NCBI GenBank assembly: GCA_021397835.1
Contig: JAJFZO010000566.1
Coordinates: 7,493,501-7,557,500, forward strand
DNA: 64,000 nt
Reading direction: 5' to 3'
DNA from: Moringa oleifera
Lineage: Eukaryota > Streptophyta > Magnoliopsida > Brassicales > Moringaceae
Shown: piece by piece, positions 1 through 12,626 of the stretch
Layout: the number at the start of each line of letters is the position of its first letter
Numbering within the stretch: the stretch's first letter is position 1
Notes under the pieces: generated by a model
Database searches by the model: none
What the model saw: the letters and a program-made list of their open reading frames with translations, nothing else
Told to the model about the DNA's origin: nothing
Position numbers and translations under genes: made by a program

Positions 1-1958
1 CGTGATAACTCCTATTTTCTTAAGAGATAACATGGTTGTATCTACCATTGCAGATTTAGGGTCAAACATTACTCATGTTGCCATTTTACATGGAAATGGG
101 CCCTAATTGGGGATTAGCCCACTAATAATAATAAGGCCTATTAAAACTAAGGCATCTATAATAGCAACATTGCATGGAGTGCATATTGTTATCCTTATAG
201 ATTCTAGTATTCATCAGGCCTTTCAAATGCAGAAACAAATTAAATGAAAAAGATTGGCTCAAAGGAAGTCCCCAGTACATAATGTCTCTTCTTCCCCTTC
301 TTCTTCTTTTAAAAGAATAAGAGAAGACATTGACCCTATAATGGAGGTTTTAGATTTTGGTATATAAAAGGTGAACAAGAAAGGAATTAATAACTATGCT
401 CTATCCTCTTTACAATTGACCGAGGCTAGTGATATGCAATTTCATTGAGGATTATGAATTATTTAGCTTGGAACTGCTGAGGAACTCCTCAATTACGTTG
501 AGGATTATGAATTATTTAGTCTGGAACTACTAAAGCCTTGGAGTTCCTTAGACAGTTTGAGAGCTAACGAAAGTACAATCCCTTTTTACTTTTACTGAGT
601 AAAACTAATAAGAAGAGCTCAAAAATTAAGAGGTTAAGAAATAAACTAGGTTTTATTAGATCCTTTGTAGTGGATTATGCAGATAGAAGAGACGGTTTTT
701 CTCTACTATGGTTGTATGAATTCGATTTTAGCCTACACTCTTACTCTGAGAACCATATTGATGTTAGCATATTTGGACCATCTTCTCTAGCTTAGTGGCA
801 GTTCATAGGATTTTATGGGAGTCCAATTATGCAAGTAAGACAGGCTCCTTGGAATCTCTTAAGCTGCCTTCATTCTCGACTCTCCTTTACTATGGCTTTG
901 TGTAGATGATTTTAATGAAATAATATTAAAGAGTGAGAACGATATACTATCAGTTGAGGTTGTAGGCTACCAACAAAGACCACATGATCCTTATAATCAA
1001 GAAGAAATATATTAGAGACAGAGGTCTCGGTGTTCTTGGCTTAAAGAAGGTGATAGCAACACTCTTTACTTTCACTCTATTGCCTTGCCAAGGAGGAAAA
1101 ACAATCAGATTTTATGGATCCTAAATAGCCGAAGAGAATGGGTGTCATTTGAGCAGCATATAATAAACACGTTCTTGGCTGGTTTCTCAGATATATTCTC
1201 TTTGTCTTCCTCTTAAGGCATTGACGGAGTGTGCCAAACTATCTCAACCAGACTTTATTGAGTAATATGAAGGAATCCCTCAGTAAAACTTATACTGTTG
1301 TAGAAGTATATCTAAAGCGTTATCTAAATTAATCCATCTAGGACCTCAGGGACAGATGGTATGAATTGATGTTTCTAATGTAAATACTAGCATCTAGTGG
1401 GTCTAAAAATTACAATTTTGCTACTGTAATTTTTCAATTCTAGAATGCTATTAGCAGAGATCAACTAGACTATCATTCGTTTTATTTCAAAAATAAAAAA
1501 TTTAACATCGCCTGAAGACTCCCAACAGATAATCCTACATAATGTAATTTATAAATTGATCTCCTAAGTCCCAGCTAACCGACTGTAAGAAGTGTTATCT
1601 GAGATCATCCACCCTAACCAATCGACGTCTATCAAAGGGCGCACTATATTTGATAATGCCATAGCAGCCTATGAAACATTAATTGCATTCCATGAGGATG
1701 AAAGTGATAAAGACCAACTTACATTGAAACTTGATATGAGTAAGACCTGACATGAGTAAGGGATATGATAGCATTAAATGGTCTTTCTTGGAGGCAATAA
1801 TGAGACAAATAGATTTTTTTGATTAATGAGTGAAACTTGTGATGGATCATGTAACCTCATTCTCATACACAATATTAATCAATGGCTTTTCTTATGGTCA
1901 GATCATACCTTTAAGAGATTTACAAGAAAGAAACCAAATCTCACCATATTTGTTCACC
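1..1958 (+). mobile_element. Decayed L1-type LINE, ORF2 endonuclease and reverse transcriptase remnant
   Basis: Non-LTR retrotransposon ORF2 remnant in many broken frames. The endonuclease start MNYLAWNC is readable at 454 and repeats 54 bp later at 508, a small internal duplication. Endonuclease-like sequence follows to about 930. The linker before the RT reads [14 protein letters not shown] at 1037. RT pieces include KGRTIFDNAIAAYET near 1633, DQLTLKLDMS near 1714 and a degenerate form of the RQGDPLSPYLF block at about 1912-1955. Frameshifts and stops are frequent, so it cannot be active. It stops abruptly at an AT microsatellite, so the RT C-terminus and 3' tail are missing here. The first 440 bases are probably the 5' part of the same element, but I recognise no domain there. 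Confidence 0.85.
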
Positions 1959-1982
1959 ATATATATATATATATATATATAA
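1959..1982. repeat. (AT)n microsatellite
   Basis: An uninterrupted AT dinucleotide run at the point where the LINE ends. Such runs are prone to slippage and breakage, which may explain the abrupt loss of the LINE 3' half. Confidence 0.95.
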
Positions 1983-2390
1983 TTTATACAACAAATTTAA
2001 GCATGGTTGAGCTTTTTTGAAATAAAGAGGAGAATGGCATCTACTGCACCTTTTGTGCATCTTCATTTCTACATAAAAATGAAAATTAGTGCCAGTACCT
2101 TGAACAAGAGATCAGAAGTATATGGACATCTAGTTCTAATTGCAATTTTTTTTCACATATTACCTATTTCAAATTTAGTATTGTACTACATAAGTAATTA
2201 CCTCATATGGATGCCATTTTTTGTTTTTTTCACAATCTCATCAAACAATATCATTGCCCTACAGATTTTGTCTTGAACACAAGTAATGAATATTATAAAA
2301 TAAGGCTCAAGACAAAAATCCAAGGTTCACAAATTTTAAGTTGCAGAGCAAGATGGTCATAATATGACCAGATACCTCAATTTCTTAAGA
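1983..2390. other. Spacer without recognisable gene
   Basis: I see no coding signal or repeat structure here; short open frames look random. It separates the LINE from PPR-derived sequence. Confidence 0.6.
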
Positions 2391-2545
2391 CTCCATTTGC
2401 TTGAACAAAGAAACCACATTAATCTAATGCTTCATTATAGCTATTGCAATGAATAATTGATTAATTTCAAGTATAGATGCTGGAGGATGCACGTGGGTTA
2501 AACCTAACCACACCATCAATTTTCCTGTTAATGCTTTTGAGTTTT
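2391..2545 (-). pseudogene. PPR protein N-terminal fragment (Rf-like)
   Basis: The minus strand reads HVHPPASILEINQLF and then INVVSLFKQM. This aligns with the N-terminal stretch of the larger PPR pseudogene at 16.0 kb, which has MHLRPSVVEFSQSL and TTVVSLFNQM. A stop lies between the two blocks, and a frameshift precedes them near KIDGVVRFN. The DNA also aligns directly with 15931-16055. It is the start of a P-class, restorer-of-fertility-like PPR gene whose remainder is gone. The match is short, but the order of motifs is clear. Confidence 0.75.
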
Positions 2546-4045
2546 TTTTTCCCGCTCATGTACCAATTTTCAATGATAACAGAGTGAAAAAAGATCTCAT
2601 TACCTTTAAGAAGCATAGGCACTTTTACTTCGTTGCCTAAAGAGAGAGATGTGTTGTGCTTGGCAACAAAAAAGGTATGTGAATAGCTTTCAAATATTAT
2701 GCTATTATGAAAATACATGTAAAGGTCGATGATTTACAAATGTTGATTCACAGATGCTTATAACAGAAAAATTACACAATTTCTTTAACATATGAAAAAA
2801 GGAATAGCTTGGATCGCAAAGTAAGAAAACATGAACTACCATGCAGCAATATTAAACTATTTATTACTGACTCTTGATAGTTTACTAGCCAAAAGATGAA
2901 ATACTCTTACGAAGTTTGGTTTTCTCGTAGCAACATGCTTTCCTATACATGACTCTGCCATAAGCAAACACAAACTAGAGCACAAGCTTATTTGATGAAC
3001 TACAAGCAAGCCGCATGGCAGGATAGTTGAAAACTAGTCAGGTAATGTAATGGTTGTTAGGCCATACCCTGAAAAACCAATGAAGTGAGCACTTAGTAAT
3101 GAATTACTCTACAAGGAAACAAACATATCTCTCAACATCATGCAAAAACAATTTTGATTTTCAATAAAATCAAAAACAATATCCAGTCTGAACATTCCAA
3201 AAATGATAACAACAATAAAATTGACAAGATTAGTGTAAGTAATTCAACATCTCAAATTCTCTCCATAAACAAAGATGAATTATCACTTTAAGCATCCGCA
3301 TAGAAACTGTTGTAGAGTTTTCAGGGAGTGAGAAGTTGCTAATTATTTTCTTTACATCTATAAAAGCTAATAGTTTTTCCTGAAAAGCTTAAGCAAATCA
3401 TTGGTTTATGTATGTCACAAAAATATTGCAAGATTCTATGTTTGATTGAATGACGGAACAATACATGCCCATAACTACTGATAGTAAGATACCAAAAAGC
3501 AATAGAAAAACTAAAATTCATGATACAACAAAGTCGAATGATAAAGAGAAAATAATTTTCTAAAATGCTTAATCTTACAATGGCTACAACCCATGAATCT
3601 CTCATTAGAAAAAAAAGAGCGAGAAGGGAAAAGCTTGAACAACATGAAGCAAGAAGATTTTTGAGAATTAATATAAAAACAAATGAGTTTCAACAACTAA
3701 GTTTACCATAAAGCAAATTATTGCTTTATGTCATAACCCCTCGGCTTGAATCAACGAGAAAGGTTGCATATCATAACTTTTTTTTTTTGAGTGCTGCACA
3801 AAAATAATTGATAAAAGTTTCATATTTTCGTTTGCTGCATGAAGTAGATAAATAAAAAAGAAAATCTTAAACTTAAATTAATAATGTGCAAGTGTCTAAA
3901 GCAAGCATTTATAATTCACAATTCCATTTACTAAGAACCAACATCAATTTTGCAACATGAAACCATAAAAGCATATTATAAATCATATATGAGATGTAGT
4001 TATGACTTATGACCTAAATGAGATAGAAGGCAACTATCACCAAAG
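2546..4045 (-). repeat. PPR-cluster noncoding repeat block, left copy
   Basis: No coding region is visible. Stretches around 2940-3110 align with 8800-8935, and 3868-4040 aligns with 18773-18930. The same ancestral downstream or intron sequence of PPR genes is therefore repeated several times in the window. Orientation follows the minus-strand PPR relics. The block is cut at about 4045 by a LINE and resumes at about 5926. Confidence 0.65.
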
Positions 4046-5925
4046 GATTTTTTGAGGAGGAACAAAAAGGAATTTATTATTTACACAGCACCAATGGGGT
4101 GCAACCCGTTACCCTTTTGGTTAGTTACTACATGTCAAATGTTTTATAAACTCTAGCATATCTTCCCCAGTTATACAAGAACAACCTGAAACCCAGGCTT
4201 GTAATACATACAGCCAACGCCCTCTGATTACATCCACTACTATTCCTCGATCTTGAAAAGCTCTACTATTGCGTTCTTTCCATACAAGCTTTATATTAGA
4301 TAAGGAATCATACCAATCATCCTCGTCTTTCCCTTTCCTATCTTCTGTCCTGCCTAAGCCAGTAACTCCATTCCAATAGGGCATGCAAAAGCCCAAAACA
4401 AACTTAGCAGTTCAAAAATACTGTCCCATAGTTGACTTGTCCATTTACTGGCCATGGGCAGGTGGCACCCTGTATCCTCCTCTTGTTTGCACAAATAACA
4501 TTTATTCACTATAGTGTGTCCTCGTTTCCTCAAATTATCAATTTTCAAAATCTTGCCATTCATTGCCTCCAAGTAAAGAAAGTAATCTTTGGTGGTGCTT
4601 TAGTCTTCCATATCTGTCTCCACGAAAACTGCTTGCTTTGAAACATGATTTCATTGAGAACTTCCCTTTCTCCTTATAGTTGAGCTTTCAGATCACCACA
4701 TCTTCGAAGCTATCCTCTACTTTAAAATTCTGCAAGCTTACATAAAATTCCTCAAGCCGATTAATCTCCCACTCATGAATATTTCTTTTAAGTTGAACCA
4801 ACCATTCTCCACTACTTCTTTCCCTTGCCCTATAATCACTAACCTAAGCTTCCTTATTGTAAGCTAAAACAAACACATCCGAAAATACTTCAGGTAATAG
4901 TCTATCACCCACCACTTGTTTCTCCAAAATTTTATTGTACTGCCCCTGCCCACCTAAATTCTATGCATCCCTTGAATTCCTCCCATTCCTTTCTTATAGT
5001 CCTCCATACACTAACTCCATATGGTTCCATTCCATGCTTTGTCATCCATCTCCCCTCCAACTCTCCATACTTAGATCTTATTACCTGCCTCCCAACCTTG
5101 AAGCTCCAACAGCCCACCCTTTATTGCTTTGTTCAAAATTCTTGTCAAGGCTTCCATCACCACTATAAATAAAAAAGGTGACTGAGGGTCTCCTTTCCTT
5201 ATCCTTCTTGTTGCTTTGAAAAATTGGGTCGAAGCCCTGTTTATTAATATAGCAAAAGATGCAATTAAAATGCACCATTCAATCCATCTACACCATTCTT
5301 TTCTGCATCTAACGAGATGTGATCATAGGCTTCCTCAATGTCTAGTTTACACACAACGCTCATCTTTTCAGCCATGATTTGACTATCCACCATCGCATCA
5401 AGAATCTGTCTACCTTTCATAAAAGTGTTTCAACTAGGTACCACAACATTATCCACCGCTTTCCTAAATCTCTGGGCTAATACTTTAGAGATCACTTTAT
5501 TAGATACATTCTACTAAACTTATAGGTGTGAAGTCCCCGATTATTCACTGCATCTGTTTTCTTTGCAACCAGTATTATAAATGTTGAGCTTAGTGACCGC
5601 ACAAACCTATTTTTACTATGAAATTCCTCAAGTAGCTTCATTATGTCACTTTTCACCACTTCCTAGTTTCCCTTCAAAAAAGCCACTGTGAACCATTCTT
5701 ATCTCTATCACATTCTTCCACTGCCTCATTCACTTCCTCCTTCCCAAATGAATGCTCTAGCCACTGTTTCAAGATCCCATCAATCTTTTTGAATTGCAAC
5801 CCATCCAGTTTAGGTCTCCAAAAGTTAATCTCTTGATACATTTCTTTGTAATATCTAGCAATCCTCTTGTTTAATTCCTTATTCCCTTCTACATTTACCC
5901 CTTGTATCTGTAACTTGTGAATGAA
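4046..5925 (-). mobile_element. 5'-truncated L1-type LINE (RT C-terminal half and zf-RVT)
   Basis: Read on the minus strand from 5925 to 4046, the pieces come in RT order: KGxQILDA and VVCKLDIEEAYDHISLDAEKN (first part only in this frame), a frameshifted LSPFLF-like block near 5170, the post-RT segment with VIRSKYGELEGRW (near 5070) and YGVSVWRTIRKEW (near 5000), then a zinc-binding zf-RVT domain (ILKIDNLRKRGHTI, CYLCKQEEDTGCHL, near 4470-4560) and a C-terminal IWKERN-like block (LVWKERNSRAFQDRG, near 4250). The endonuclease is absent, as expected for 5' truncation during target-primed reverse transcription. It sits inside PPR-cluster noncoding sequence that is continuous in paralogous blocks. 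The reading continues across 5271, so the left edge of the duplicated unit is ancestral sequence. Confidence 0.85.
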
Positions 5926-6225
5926 GTTGAATCTTTACAAGAACATAATACTTTGGAGTTTAACAGTCTAAGTAGCAATAACCATTGGGATAATAAAACA
6001 AGTAAAGAAATAATCAAAATACAAATAAAAAAAGCAAGTTAATAGTGGCATTGCCCACAATGTAAAAAATGATAAAGGCAACATTACCAAGCAGTTTATA
6101 CCCAAACAAAGCATATACCAATCATTCCATAAAGAAGAATATATTATAGCAGCAATAAACATGATAAGCGAAATTATTAATCACCACCAAAACCTATATA
6201 GTATCGTATATCATCATTGACATGC

Positions 6226-7800
6226 TGTATTGTTAGACTATAGATGCATAAGCAGGGGCTGCTGTGAATGCATATCCAGAGAATCTTTCTGCTACTAATT
6301 CATGGAGAAGTTTTTGTGTCCTACATTTGTCATTTTTCTGAACGTGCACTACAACAAAATAACCTTTTATTCATAGCTTTAAATGACTTTTGTTCACAGT
6401 TCTAAAACTGTGGACTATTTCAATGTGAACAAAAGTCGGTTAGAATAGTTCACAGTTCTAAAACTGTGAATAAAACATACTTTAGTTCACAGTTCATTAA
6501 TGTTTTATTCACAGTTCTAAAACTGTGAATAAAACTAACTTTAGTTCACAGTTCATTAATGGTCTATTCACAGTCCTAGAACTGTGAATAAAACAACTTT
6601 AGTTCATAGTTCATTAATGTTTTATTCACAGTTCTAGAACTGTGAATAAAACACTATTAGTTCACTATTCATTAAAGTTTTATTCACCCAGATTTAGAAC
6701 CCTTGACCTAGATCTAGAACTCCTAGCCCAAATTTGGAACCCCTAACTCAGGAACTCCCATCCTAGATTCGAGATCTCATACATCTAAATCTAGGACCTT
6801 AATAAACATTTTGAACCCTAAAACAAGTCTAAAATTTCGATGAAAGTAAAACCATACGCATATCTAGAATCCCAATGAAAGGAAAACCACATCCAGATTT
6901 GAGCTTAAAACTAATGAACTAAAAGCAAAAAATTAAAGAGAATAATTTTTACATTTTAACAAAGAAGATAAGCACATAATTTTGGGAGAAAGGATTAAAC
7001 TTACCAAGAAAAACAGATGAGATTTAAGCTGCCAGTTATGGAACCCAAAAACAAGCAGAACCATGCACACTTTTAATCCCTTCATTACAAATAGTTAGGC
7101 CGATCGGAGTCTAGTTTGCACATCTAGAACTTGGGGAGGCTCTCCTCATAGTATGCACTTCATACATAATATTTACCACCTGAAGAATCAATGAAGTTTA
7201 TCCTGAGCAAGTGAAGTAAAAGAATGAATGAAGTTTATCGATCTTTTTGGAGAAGATGTAGGACTTTTATTCACAATTGTAGCCATAACTGTGAATAAAG
7301 ACTTTTATTCATAGTTATGGCTACAACTGTGAATAAAAGTTTCGAATTCTATTGAACTTTAATTCACAGTTATGGTAAAATTGTGAATAAAAGATAACTT
7401 TTGTTCACAGTTATAAACATAACTATGAACAAAAATGCCTTTATTCATTGTTTTAATAAAAACTGTGAATAAATCCTCCTTTATTCACAGTTGTTATTAA
7501 AACTGCGAACTATTTAGTATAAACTAATTCCATTTTTGTTGTAGTGGTGCCCCTGAATAATTGTATTATTAGAGCAACTACTGGGCAAGAACCATCATCA
7601 TTCATTTTTCTATATAAACTGCATACACTTGATTTAGTAACCTTTCTTTACAAAGTCCTTTAACTACTTTGTTACACATCTGAACACTGGGGTGCACTAT
7701 GACAGATAAACTAAGGAAAAGTCCCCTTACAACTTTGAGTTCTATAGATTTCAAAAAGATGTTGATCAAGATAATTGCACAAATCTCTGGTGGCAAAAAA
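6226..7800 (-). pseudogene. PPR C-terminal relic a, split by a CACTA element
   Basis: The minus strand from 7800 reads VVRGLFLSL, QMCNKVVKGLCKE and LLNQVYAVYIEKMNDDG, then after the transposon KLLHELVAERFSGYA near 6290. This is the last one or two 35-residue repeats and the C-terminal tail of an Rf-like PPR. The family binds organellar RNA, often in mitochondria. The transposon at 6347-7546 interrupts it, the frames are broken, and no N-terminus is attached. Relics b to e are paralogous copies of the same end. Confidence 0.8.
6347..7546. mobile_element. Non-autonomous CACTA (En/Spm-type) transposon, 1.2 kb
   Basis: Perfect 13-bp terminal inverted repeats CACTACAACAAAA are flanked by the 3-bp target duplication GTG (6344-6346 and 7547-7549). 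Removing the element and one GTG restores the sequence seen in relic e (near 19350). No transposase frame is present. Both subterminal zones (about 6390-6680 and 7255-7510) are packed with TTCACAGTT and its complement AACTGTGAA, many arranged as palindromes around a short AT centre, like the subterminal transposase-binding arrays of CACTA elements. The 6680-7250 core shows no coding. Confidence 0.92.
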
Positions 7801-9870
7801 TAATCATGCTAATATCAAAAACAACATAACCTAAAACAAAGACTAGACAATCTGGTAATAACAATCAAAACATGATTGTAAGCAGCATTACTAATCCGTG
7901 AGAAACTAAGAAGTCAAAGGGCCCACGAAAAGCAAAACAGTATAATGATTCACATATTTTGCTGATGTTCAACGACCATGAAATTCATATCAAAAACATT
8001 GACTTGGGAACTTAACAGCTTGAAGGACATAAAGGAAACAAGTTAGTTGACTTATTACAAGAAAACAAGTCAATAATCAAGTTGTCCACCGTATACAAAA
8101 TGTTATTAACTTTTCTCTTCTTAATGATCAAGATCACTTTTTTGTTAGCCATTGCTGAAGGTCACATATGAAGATTGCAAATAAATAACAAACCTAGAAA
8201 TAAGAAGAAGGCATCCAAGAAACAAAATACAGAACTACAAAGTTCGAATAATATCATTCTCCTAGAAGAAATGATTCATTTATAATGCCACCCCCAATAC
8301 CAGAACCAGGTACGTAATAATTAAAACAACCAGTAATCTGCCATGTGGAGCATCAATGGGTAACATCATCTAAAACAGATGAATGAAATAATATATTTAC
8401 TTATAGATAACCAACATCTACTTTTCGAATCATAAGGCCAGTAGCATTTATTAATAAATCCCATAATTAAATAAATGAAACAGATGGAAGTAAATTTGTT
8501 TATACGAAGCATCTCACAAGTTCATATTTAAGATGGACATGAAGCCAAATAAATAATTTTAGAGTAATAACAGCAAATAACCATTTTAAGGTAACTTTTT
8601 AAAATCTATTCATTGCACATAAAGAGTCTATCACAGATAGACATAGTTTCCCTTCACGGTTTAAGTCAGTTCTAAAATATGAAAAACACAAGACAGTTTT
8701 GAATGCAAAGCAGGAGAACATAGACAGTTATGTAGCAAGACTATATTTTTTCTGCACATACATACACTTCTACATGTCACTACAATAACCATACACACAT
8801 CTAAAGCACAAGCATGTGCGATGAATTACAAGCAAAGCCATATAGCAAGATAGTTGAAATCAAGTCAGGTAATATAATCTCTACTGCCCAATACCATGGA
8901 AACCAATCAAGTGAAAAGAATCAATGAATTACTTTGCAATAAAATAGTATGTAAGAGAAAAGCAACAAAAAAATCTGATACAATCATGCAAAATCAAGCA
9001 TGTAACATGTACATGTCGTCAAACATGTTATCCAATTTGTCGCTATAAGTGCACATTTCTTTCTGCAGGTAGAGGTCTGTCAACACTCAATGTGTTTTGT
9101 TTCCAAAGCCAAACAAATAATAACGTATAAAGATCTTACCTTCTGCTTGGATCTATAGAATCCTTACTCTAAGTTTCCTTAACATAAACACATTATTATT
9201 CTCAATCAAGTTCAGTAGCAGGTCTGAGCATTACAAAAATGGTAATGAAAGCAAAGTTGAAAAGATTTAGCCCAACCTAAAGATAAAAAGCAAATAATTT
9301 CCTAAAATGGTCAAACATACCAAGGAAGGAGTCACCAAAGCAATAGATTCTACAAATGAAAGTAACACACTAGCATTTATCACCCATGAAGCTCTTATCA
9401 CGAATACCAGCCTGAAAACTAAAAAGCCTGAACCACGATAAGGAAGAAGGTTTGGTTAAACTAAATTTGGAAGCCAAATGAGTTTCACAATTGAGTTCAT
9501 AATCATAACCACTACACCATCAACTCTCCTCTCTAGTCAATGAGCAAGGTTTCAGATCATTAACTTTTTTTCGAGTAATGCATAATATGATAAATAGAGG
9601 TTTTATGTTTTCATTCACTAGATAAGTTAGGTAAAATAAAAAAGAAAATTTGAATTAAAATTAAGGTTTCTAAAGCAAGGATATGTACTTCACTTACCAT
9701 TTGCAAAAGTAACATCAACTTTGCCACTTGATGCCATAAGAATTATTAATCGTGAAACAATCTAATGACTGAAATATATTTAAGTAAATTAGTTTCCAAA
9801 ATCATTTTGTGAATCAATATTTGATGTTATTATGAATTTATGACCTCAATGAGGTAACTATCAGCAGAGC
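7801..9870 (-). repeat. PPR-cluster noncoding repeat block
   Basis: No PPR coding is visible. The stretch 7800-7920 aligns with 19613-19740, and 8800-9860 aligns with both 2940-4040 and 20270-21090. It is therefore the downstream part of an ancient PPR paralogue block. Two short islands end in splice-donor-like sequence on the minus strand (GTAAGA at about 9136 and GTAAGT at about 9692) and are conserved in the block near 20440 and 21000. They may be old exons of unknown content. Confidence 0.6.
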
Positions 9871-10179
9871 TTTATGTTGATAAAATAATTTTTATAATAA
9901 TACAATTAATGTTCTTTTATCAATACAAGAATATAATGTTGAACTTTAAAACTCATTAATGGTGGGATACCTCTAATTTGAAGATATAAAATTAGAAATG
10001 AAACATTCAAAATATAAACACAATACCAAGTTAATAGTACCAATGTGTGCAATGACAAACATAATGGATGCAACATTAACCAATAATTTATACCTAAAAC
10101 AAAATATAACAGCTACAATCTGATGAGTAAAATCTCATAATCACTATTAAACCTGCAAACTGTTACATAATCATTGGTC
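9871..10179. other. AT-rich spacer in PPR cluster
   Basis: No coding signal. It resembles the sequence just downstream of other C-terminal relics (a GAAxTTxAAA region similar to 18960-19010). Confidence 0.5.
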
Positions 10180-10455
10180 TAATACATTGTTAGACCATAA
10201 ATCCACATGCATTTCTGCCAGTATAGATTATTTCAAAAGATACTAATGAATTATGGTGTTATAAGAGCAATAATCAGGGAAACAACCATGACCTTTAATT
10301 TTTCTAAATAAATCATAGGAATTATTTAGAAGCCCATCTTTACACAATCCTTTAACCATTATCTTATATGTCTAAAGTTTAGGTGGTACCCTTCACAGAG
10401 AGATTGCATAAAAGTCCTTTTGCATATTTAATTTGTCCAACTCTGCAAAAATTGT
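10180..10455 (-). pseudogene. PPR C-terminal relic b
   Basis: The minus strand reads KIMVKGLCKDGLLNNSYDLF, then GCFPDYCSYNTIIH, a stop, and a tail ending VDLWSNN. These are the closing PPR repeats of the Rf-like family. Stops interrupt it and there is no N-terminal part. It is the second of five C-terminal relics in the unit. Confidence 0.8.
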
Positions 10456-10656
10456 ATCAGGAACTAGTAACAAAAGAAATCATTTCATGACTACACCAAA
10501 GAATAGGGAATGTTGTATTGCAACACAATAGCAACAGTTTATGCTCAAATAGAACATATAATTGTCACTGTATAAAGAACAGAAAATGTCGTAGTAGCTG
10601 TAATATGATAAGCAACATTATTAGTCACCATCAAACACTATAAGTATTACACATCA
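10456..10656. other. Spacer between PPR relics b and c
   Basis: No coding seen. It carries the short conserved noncoding sequence that accompanies each C-terminal relic. Confidence 0.5.
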
Positions 10657-10940
10657 TCATTGATCAGATGCATTATTAGACCATAGATCCAGAAGTAAGG
10701 CTCTTGTCAATGCATCTGCAGATATTCTTCTTTCCAGTGATTCATGGAGAAGTTTTTGTATCCTATATCTATCATTTTCTGAAGGAGCCCCTTGAATAAT
10801 TGTGTTATTAAGAGCAATTGGGGGGCAACAACCATCATCATTCATTTTTTTTATACAAAGCATATATACTTCATTCATTAAACCTTCTTTACAGAGTTCA
10901 TTTTACCATTTTGTTAAACATTTGAACACTAGGCTCCAAT
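10657..10940 (-). pseudogene. PPR C-terminal relic c
   Basis: An open minus-strand stretch of 73 codons contains MNEVYMLCIKKMNDDG, PIALNNTIIQGAP, IQKLLHESLERRISA and the terminal LLDLWSNNASDQ. Before it, QMFNKMV and a frameshifted ELCKEG are readable. It is the last PPR repeats plus tail, with no gene upstream to drive it. Copy 2 has lost 12 bp here in frame, so ENDRYR becomes DR. Confidence 0.8.
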
Positions 10941-11333
10941 CTAATGATTAAAATATAAGAAAATTTGTTTCCACAGAAGCATATCAAAAATCCATATCAA
11001 TATAGTTATGACTTTACGACCTTAATGGGATAGAAAGGCAAATGAAACCAAAGTTCAATGTCAACTAAAATTAGTTTTACTCTTTGAAGTTCAGAAGTCA
11101 TCAATGCTGGAAAACACCATTTTGAATATATTAAAAAACTAGACAAGAAATGGTCAAAATACAAACACAAGAGCAAGTTATTAGTATCATTGTCTACAAT
11201 GTCAAACATAATGAACGTAACATTAGACAACAGTTCATACTCAAACAGAATATATTGTTTAAACTATGAATATGATAAGTAACATTTCACAGTCACTGTA
11301 GAACCTACAAACTGTTATATATTATCATTGATC
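10941..11333. other. Spacer between PPR relic c and the main PPR pseudogene
   Basis: AT-rich and without coding signal. It is similar to the sequence downstream of relics a and e. Confidence 0.5.
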
Positions 11334-12626
11334 TCATGCACTATTAGACCACAAATCCACAAGCATTTGTGCTGTGGACACATTTGTAGAGAATCGTTTA
11401 TCTACCATTTCATGGAGAAGTTCTTGTGCCTTTGACGGTTCATCATTCAAAAGATACCCACGATTTATGGTATTATAACAGCAACTATTAGGTGAATAAC
11501 CATAATCTTTCATTTTTCTAAATAATACATAGGTATCATTAAGTATCCCTTCTTTACATAATCCATTAACCATTGTATTATATATCCTAACAAAAGGCTT
11601 CAACGCCTTGATAAAGAGACTATAAAAAATTCCCCTGACAACTTTTAAGTTGTCTAATTTTGCTTATGCCATCAATCAAAATATTATAAGTCACAATATT
11701 TGGTTCCAATTCGCTGTTTTGCATTGTTCAAAATACCGTAAGTGCCTAACCAATATGTTGACTTTTACATAACCTGTGTATTAAGACTGGTGCAGTGGAA
11801 AGTTTGCTTTGAAAGAAAAGCAGAATAAAACTAAATAACAAACCCAAAGGTTAAACTTTTAGAGAAAAATTTGATAAATTATATTGAATTCGCTCTAACT
11901 ATTATAATAGATCTTTAAATAATGCAAAGAAGTAAACTGAAAATAAGAAATATAGAACGAATAGAAAAACTAAAAATAAGAAACTTGAAAGAATAGGAAA
12001 CTAATTAAATGAAAAACTTGAGAAAATAAGAAACTAACTAAATGGGAAATTTGAGAGAATAGGAAACTGTTTAAATGAGAAACTAAGATATCTAATCACA
12101 ATAGGATATTAACCGAAATAGGACACTACGTTAATGTGTACTACATCAATCTCGTCCACTTTGAAGAAAACTCGCCCTCGAGTTTTATGGGTGCAAAGAA
12201 AACTCATCTGGGGGAAAAGACTAAAAGATATCGACAACATTCGACGAATGCCACAAACTTCTAACCTTTGTCGAGTAACTCATTAACTTGTCACTGTAAC
12301 TCTTCATACTCAGTTGGGCTCATACAGCAATGTTGAATATCTTGCATAGGAGGTAGCTCATTAAGTAATTCATTAGGAGACAAATTAACAAAATCAGTAA
12401 GTATCTCTTGGATCTTGGGTGATACCTCAACAGTTGCTTCAGCTTGGTCTTTCACCACTAACGTTATGATAAAGTTTGGCTCTTTAACCTATTCTAAGAA
12501 TTCTGAGGCTGCTATGTTGATGACTAATGGTTTATCTTTCTTAATAACAGAATTTCTTTTCAAAGGTCGAGATTATGGTAATAACATGATCTTCTTGTTA
12601 AGCCACCAACAGATAAAAGTATTATC

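Noticed and set aside
1826..2276. Two open frames of 64 and 89 codons
   Set aside because: The first mixes LINE remnant with an AT microsatellite; the second has AT-driven composition and no motif.
6390..6680. Regularly spaced palindromic repeats resembling a CRISPR array
   Set aside because: The repeats are subterminal motifs of a CACTA transposon with clear ends and target duplication; there are no uniform unique spacers, and the DNA is plant nuclear.
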